Both the position numbers and the translations under genes were made by a program. The notes beneath the pieces are model-generated. The model was not told the DNA's origin, ran no database searches, and saw only the letters and a list, made by a program, of their open reading frames with translations. From assembly GCA_949751835.1 (NCBI GenBank), contig CATKHK010000194.1:1-20122 (forward strand): a stretch of DNA of 20,122 nucleotides. The letters are read 5' to 3'. This document shows, piece by piece, positions 17,493 to 20,122 of the stretch. Source of the stretch: Blepharisma japonicum (taxonomy: Eukaryota; Ciliophora; Heterotrichea; Heterotrichida; Blepharismidae). Each line of letters starts with the position of its first letter. Position 1 is the stretch's first letter.

Positions 17493-18118
17493 TTAGTTCA
17501 ATATAAAGATGAATTTATTTTTCATACTCCTAATGATTGCTTATGAATAGTAGACGCTAAAACTTTTTGTGTAAGGAGAAGATATTTAGAAAAATCCCTC
17601 TGCCCAGGACCTCTGAATTTTTATTGAAAAGGGTTTCTTTATGCTTTTGGGGGATGATGGAGACCTAATAACGATTTTGCCTATAAGTATGATTTGGCTA
17701 AAGACGTTTGAAGTAAAATATGTAAATTCCCCAAAAAAATCTCTTGATGCACACAAATTTTTTATAAAAATGCAGTTTTAATCTCGTCTTTTCAATTTCC
17801 GAAATATTTCAATATGATATTAGCATTGATAGCTATTCAGTAATATTTGAATTTCAAGGAGGTGAAAGTAAAGATAAAATAATATTTGCTCAAAATTCTA
17901 GGGCTTTATTAGTAATAAACGGAGGCATAATTTTTGAAAGTGGGCTTAAAGATGAATATAGATGAAGCCAATTGACTTATCTGTGCTTTAGTTTGAGTGG
18001 AGCGAATATACCATGAATTACATACAAAAATTCAGTTATTGTTGCTACATATATGTCTATGAAAAATAAAATTTATTATTCATTTGATTTAAGTACAAAG
18101 AAGGTTAAAAAAATATAG
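17457..18118 (+). pseudogene. Frameshifted, N-truncated kelch-like gene
   Basis: Reading TGA as Trp, one frame is open from ATG 17457 to about 17815: FIFHTPNDCLWIVDAKTF, NFYWKGFLYAFGG, YKYDLAKDVWSKI, ISWCTQIFYKNAVLI. A single shift near 17800-17815 moves the match to another frame, DISIDSYSVIFEFQGG, KDKIIFAQNSRALLVINGG, DEYRWSQL, NKIYYSFDLSTKKVKKI, ending at TAG 18116-18118. The second half matches LYSIETESFSII, VYLIEFDSKGSIYES and YYKFDLVSKR of the intact 9025-10041 gene. At least seven Trp are TGA. The N-terminal ~100 residues of the family are missing. No 15-16-base intron with GT...AG ends repairs the shift, so a pseudogene is likely, though one sequencing error could create the same picture. 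Confidence 0.75.
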
Positions 18119-19468
18119 AAAAAGCAAAAAAGTGTTTGCTGCAATTTATTTTAATTCGATTTTTAATATTATAAGAATTTAAGCTTAATCAATCCTAAAT
18201 CCTAATGAAAAAACAATTAGCATCACGTTTATGCTCCTCTAGTCATAATTCAAGAAATTTGTTTAACAAAATTTTATAGCATAATAAAAAATTGCTAAAT
18301 GTGTCACAAAATTGCAACCAACATCTTTTCTCACTCAAAAATAATACAAAAATCTTATAAATCGACATTTTCACCGCACAATCCCAAAAATCGACCAGGA
18401 GAGAGTCAGGTAAAGATATATAAAATTGCAAAATCAATTTAATCCAATTTGAAGATGGATTTATTTGCAATATTCGAAAAACCTATCATAAATACAATGA
18501 GCAAGCAAAGCACTTAATGATTTAATAGAGTAAATAATCGGTATGTCCTGCGCTATGATTATGTTATCTAATAGTATAGGGATTAATTTTGATATACGAT
18601 ATCGTTTAAAATAGCAAGATACCATGTATTGAGCTTTGCTGTGTTGCTAGTGAATCATTATTGTGTTTACACTATTGCATCATAATTAATCAAAAATCAA
18701 AAAAAATAAATTAAATTAAATATCAAAATTAAAGTTAAAATAAATGATAGTCAAAAGAGGAGGCTTCATTCGAGGATAAAGCCAACTAGAATTAAAGAAT
18801 AATCTAAAATTCGAATTGAGAAAAAATCTGAGGTTCCATTGCTAAATGCCATTTGAGAGTTTTAAATTGCTTTCTCGCATACTTAATTGAATTGACTTGA
18901 CAAATAAATTAGTATGCAAATATATTATAGAAAGTCCATTTTTAATTTGAATGAGGTGGGATTGAAAATAAATTCCATTAAATGATATTTACTTAGTGAA
19001 GTTAAATTTAAAGTAGATTTTGGTCTTTTTTATGCAAAATAATTTAATTTTGATTACCCATGTGCTTTACCAAAATTTATTAAAATATTTTTATCATTAA
19101 TTTCATTAATTTTAGCTTGTTTTAATATTCTTTACTCATACACTGTTAAACTATAAAATTCGCTACTTTATACTTTTTACTTCTGTGTTTTCCAGCTTTA
19201 CCAAAATATTTTTTTATCTTTTTCTAAGTATTATATATTTTATTTTTATATTTATTTATTATTTATTATTTATTAGACTCAATTCTATTTTCTTCATGTT
19301 ATTTTAACTACGGAGAAAATCATATAACTAGTTTTTAATAATGCCATTTTACTCTGAATTGAAAACGGAAACTATAGGTCTAATATGATTAAAAATAGTT
19401 AAAGCATAAATAAAATTCATAATTATCTCATTGACTCTATCACAAAGAGTGAGTTGATAATAAATAAA
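18119..19468. other. AT-rich spacer with weak coding remnants
   Basis: At 18288-18520 (+) a frame reads SQNCNQHLFSLKNNTK, IDIFTAQSQKSTRRESG and NLIQFEDGFICNIRK between two TAA codons, resembling kelch-family text. At 18744-19015 (+) another reads SQLELKNNLKFELRKNLRF and MPFESFKLLSRILNW with TAA/TAG and TGA. Neither has a gene structure or known family. A 75-codon open frame on the minus strand (18243-18470) has no ATG at its start and is not supported. The stretch 19235-19275 is low-complexity TTTATT/ATT repeats. Confidence 0.3.
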
Positions 19469-20122
19469 ATGAATATAAAAATTTCAAAACTCAGGGAGCT
19501 TATTATTAATAGAAGAAATGATGAATTTTTATATATACCGTTTCCGAATAACCAGAATGCTTCAACTTTGCTTACCTTAAATATAAAATGCTATGAATAG
19601 CTAAAAACACTATCCCAAACATTTCTTTACCTTATTCAACTCTAACATTAATCCTCCCAAACTCAGAATTTTTATGTATATGGCAAGAAAACAGTTACTG
19701 AAACATATATTTAATTATTACTAGCGTGTTTACTATTAAGAAGAAGTTTAACTCTCTACGAGAATTCTGCTGTTTGCCTCCAGTTTATAACGAAAAATTC
19801 GCATACTTTATTACCTCCTCTTTAAAAAACTATAAAAACATGATAATTTGGCAATTGAATTTAGCTGGAAATAGATGAAGAAAATTAAATGAATTTCAAG
19901 GCGATTGGATGATAGACTCCGTTGCATTTTTCAAATAATCAATATTAATTTTTGGACTAAAGCACTCTGTTATCAGTAAATATGATATTATTAAGTGACA
20001 GCTGATCAGAAATCCCTTTTAATATTTTAAATAAAGGAAAATTTTTTGCATTTAATGCAAGGTCGACTGTTTTTGCTTTTGATAAAAGTAAAACTATTTT
20101 GGAGAGCGCTTACAATAATGAA
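19469..20122 (+). pseudogene. Decayed kelch-like gene, cut by window end
   Basis: From ATG 19469 the frame reads FLYIPFPNNQNASTLLTLN, meets TAG at about 19598, and shifts frame near 19615. It is then open to about 19937: LPYSTLTLILPNSEFLCI, PPVYNEKFAYFITSSLKN, IIWQLNLAGNRWRKLNEF, MIDSVAFFK, TAA, SILIFGLKHSVISKYDIIK. It changes frame again near 20015 (NILNKGKFFAFNARSTVF, FDKSKTILESAYNNE) and runs off the end. Blocks align with the intact kelch gene: LPNSEFLCI with LPNGKLFCF, and WQLNLAGNRWRKL with CKFNLDRERWIWL. Several Trp are TGA. Two stops and two shifts indicate a pseudogene. Confidence 0.7.

Noticed and set aside
17457-18118. Short (15-16 base) heterotrich intron as cause of the frame change in the kelch copy
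   Set aside because: No GT...AG segment of suitable length lies between the two frames, and the required shift does not match removal of 15 or 16 bases.
18243-18470. 75-codon minus-strand open frame
   Set aside because: It begins at TTG with no ATG, and has no recognisable domain or signal; the TGA after it reads as Trp in this code, so its end is not a real stop.
1-20122. Telomere repeats, tRNA genes, transposase genes
   Set aside because: Only isolated CCCTAA-like words occur, no cloverleaf with a GGTTC-type arm was found, and no DDE or reverse-transcriptase motifs were recognised by eye.

Overview
The window looks like nuclear DNA of a heterotrich ciliate that reads TGA as tryptophan, most likely Blepharisma. 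The first 96 bases are the 5' end of an 18S rRNA gene on the minus strand. Three otherwise intact genes (two kelch-like genes and a Rab-type GTPase) contain in-frame TGA exactly where their families want Trp, and all three end at TAA. TGA=Trp with TAA/TAG as stops fits Blepharisma among heterotrichs. No intron was needed in any intact gene. Genus assignment is inference; the code change is read from the sequence.

Layout. 1-~450: start of 18S rRNA (transcribed leftwards), its leader, and a possible Pol I promoter. 532-888: decayed fragment resembling the start of a DUSP-domain ubiquitin protease. 1143-2648 (-): B-box plus kelch-like gene, 501 aa. 3476-4425 (+): decayed MORN-repeat gene. 4570-5925 (+): intact, secreted/lysosomal S10 serine carboxypeptidase. 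6047-6478: GC-richer island with no intact gene. 8150-8512 (+): decayed copy of the next gene, in inverted orientation. 9025-10041 (-): intact kelch-like gene, 338 aa. 11060-11395: second GC-richer island. 11666-12226: AT-rich, stop-interrupted coding-like stretch. 12545-13030 (-): decayed kelch-like copy merging into a tandem array of diverged fragments up to about 13,665. 13862-15337 (-): B-box-like plus TPR gene, 491 aa. 15871-16440 (+): atypical Rab-like GTPase. 17102-17492 (-): MAP-kinase C-terminal pseudogene abutting a frameshifted kelch-like pseudogene at 17457-18118 (+). 19469-end (+): another decayed kelch-like gene cut by the window edge.

Only five genes look intact in 20 kb; the rest is AT-rich spacer and gene remains. 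One kelch-like family is present six times (two intact, four decayed). This is unlike a compact heterotrich macronuclear genome and suggests a germline (micronuclear) or rDNA-adjacent/subtelomeric region where duplicates accumulate and decay. The intact genes do not form an obvious pathway. Two of them (kelch 1143-2648, TPR 13862-15337) share a plan: N-terminal Cys/His zinc-binding module, coiled-coil-like middle, C-terminal repeat scaffold.
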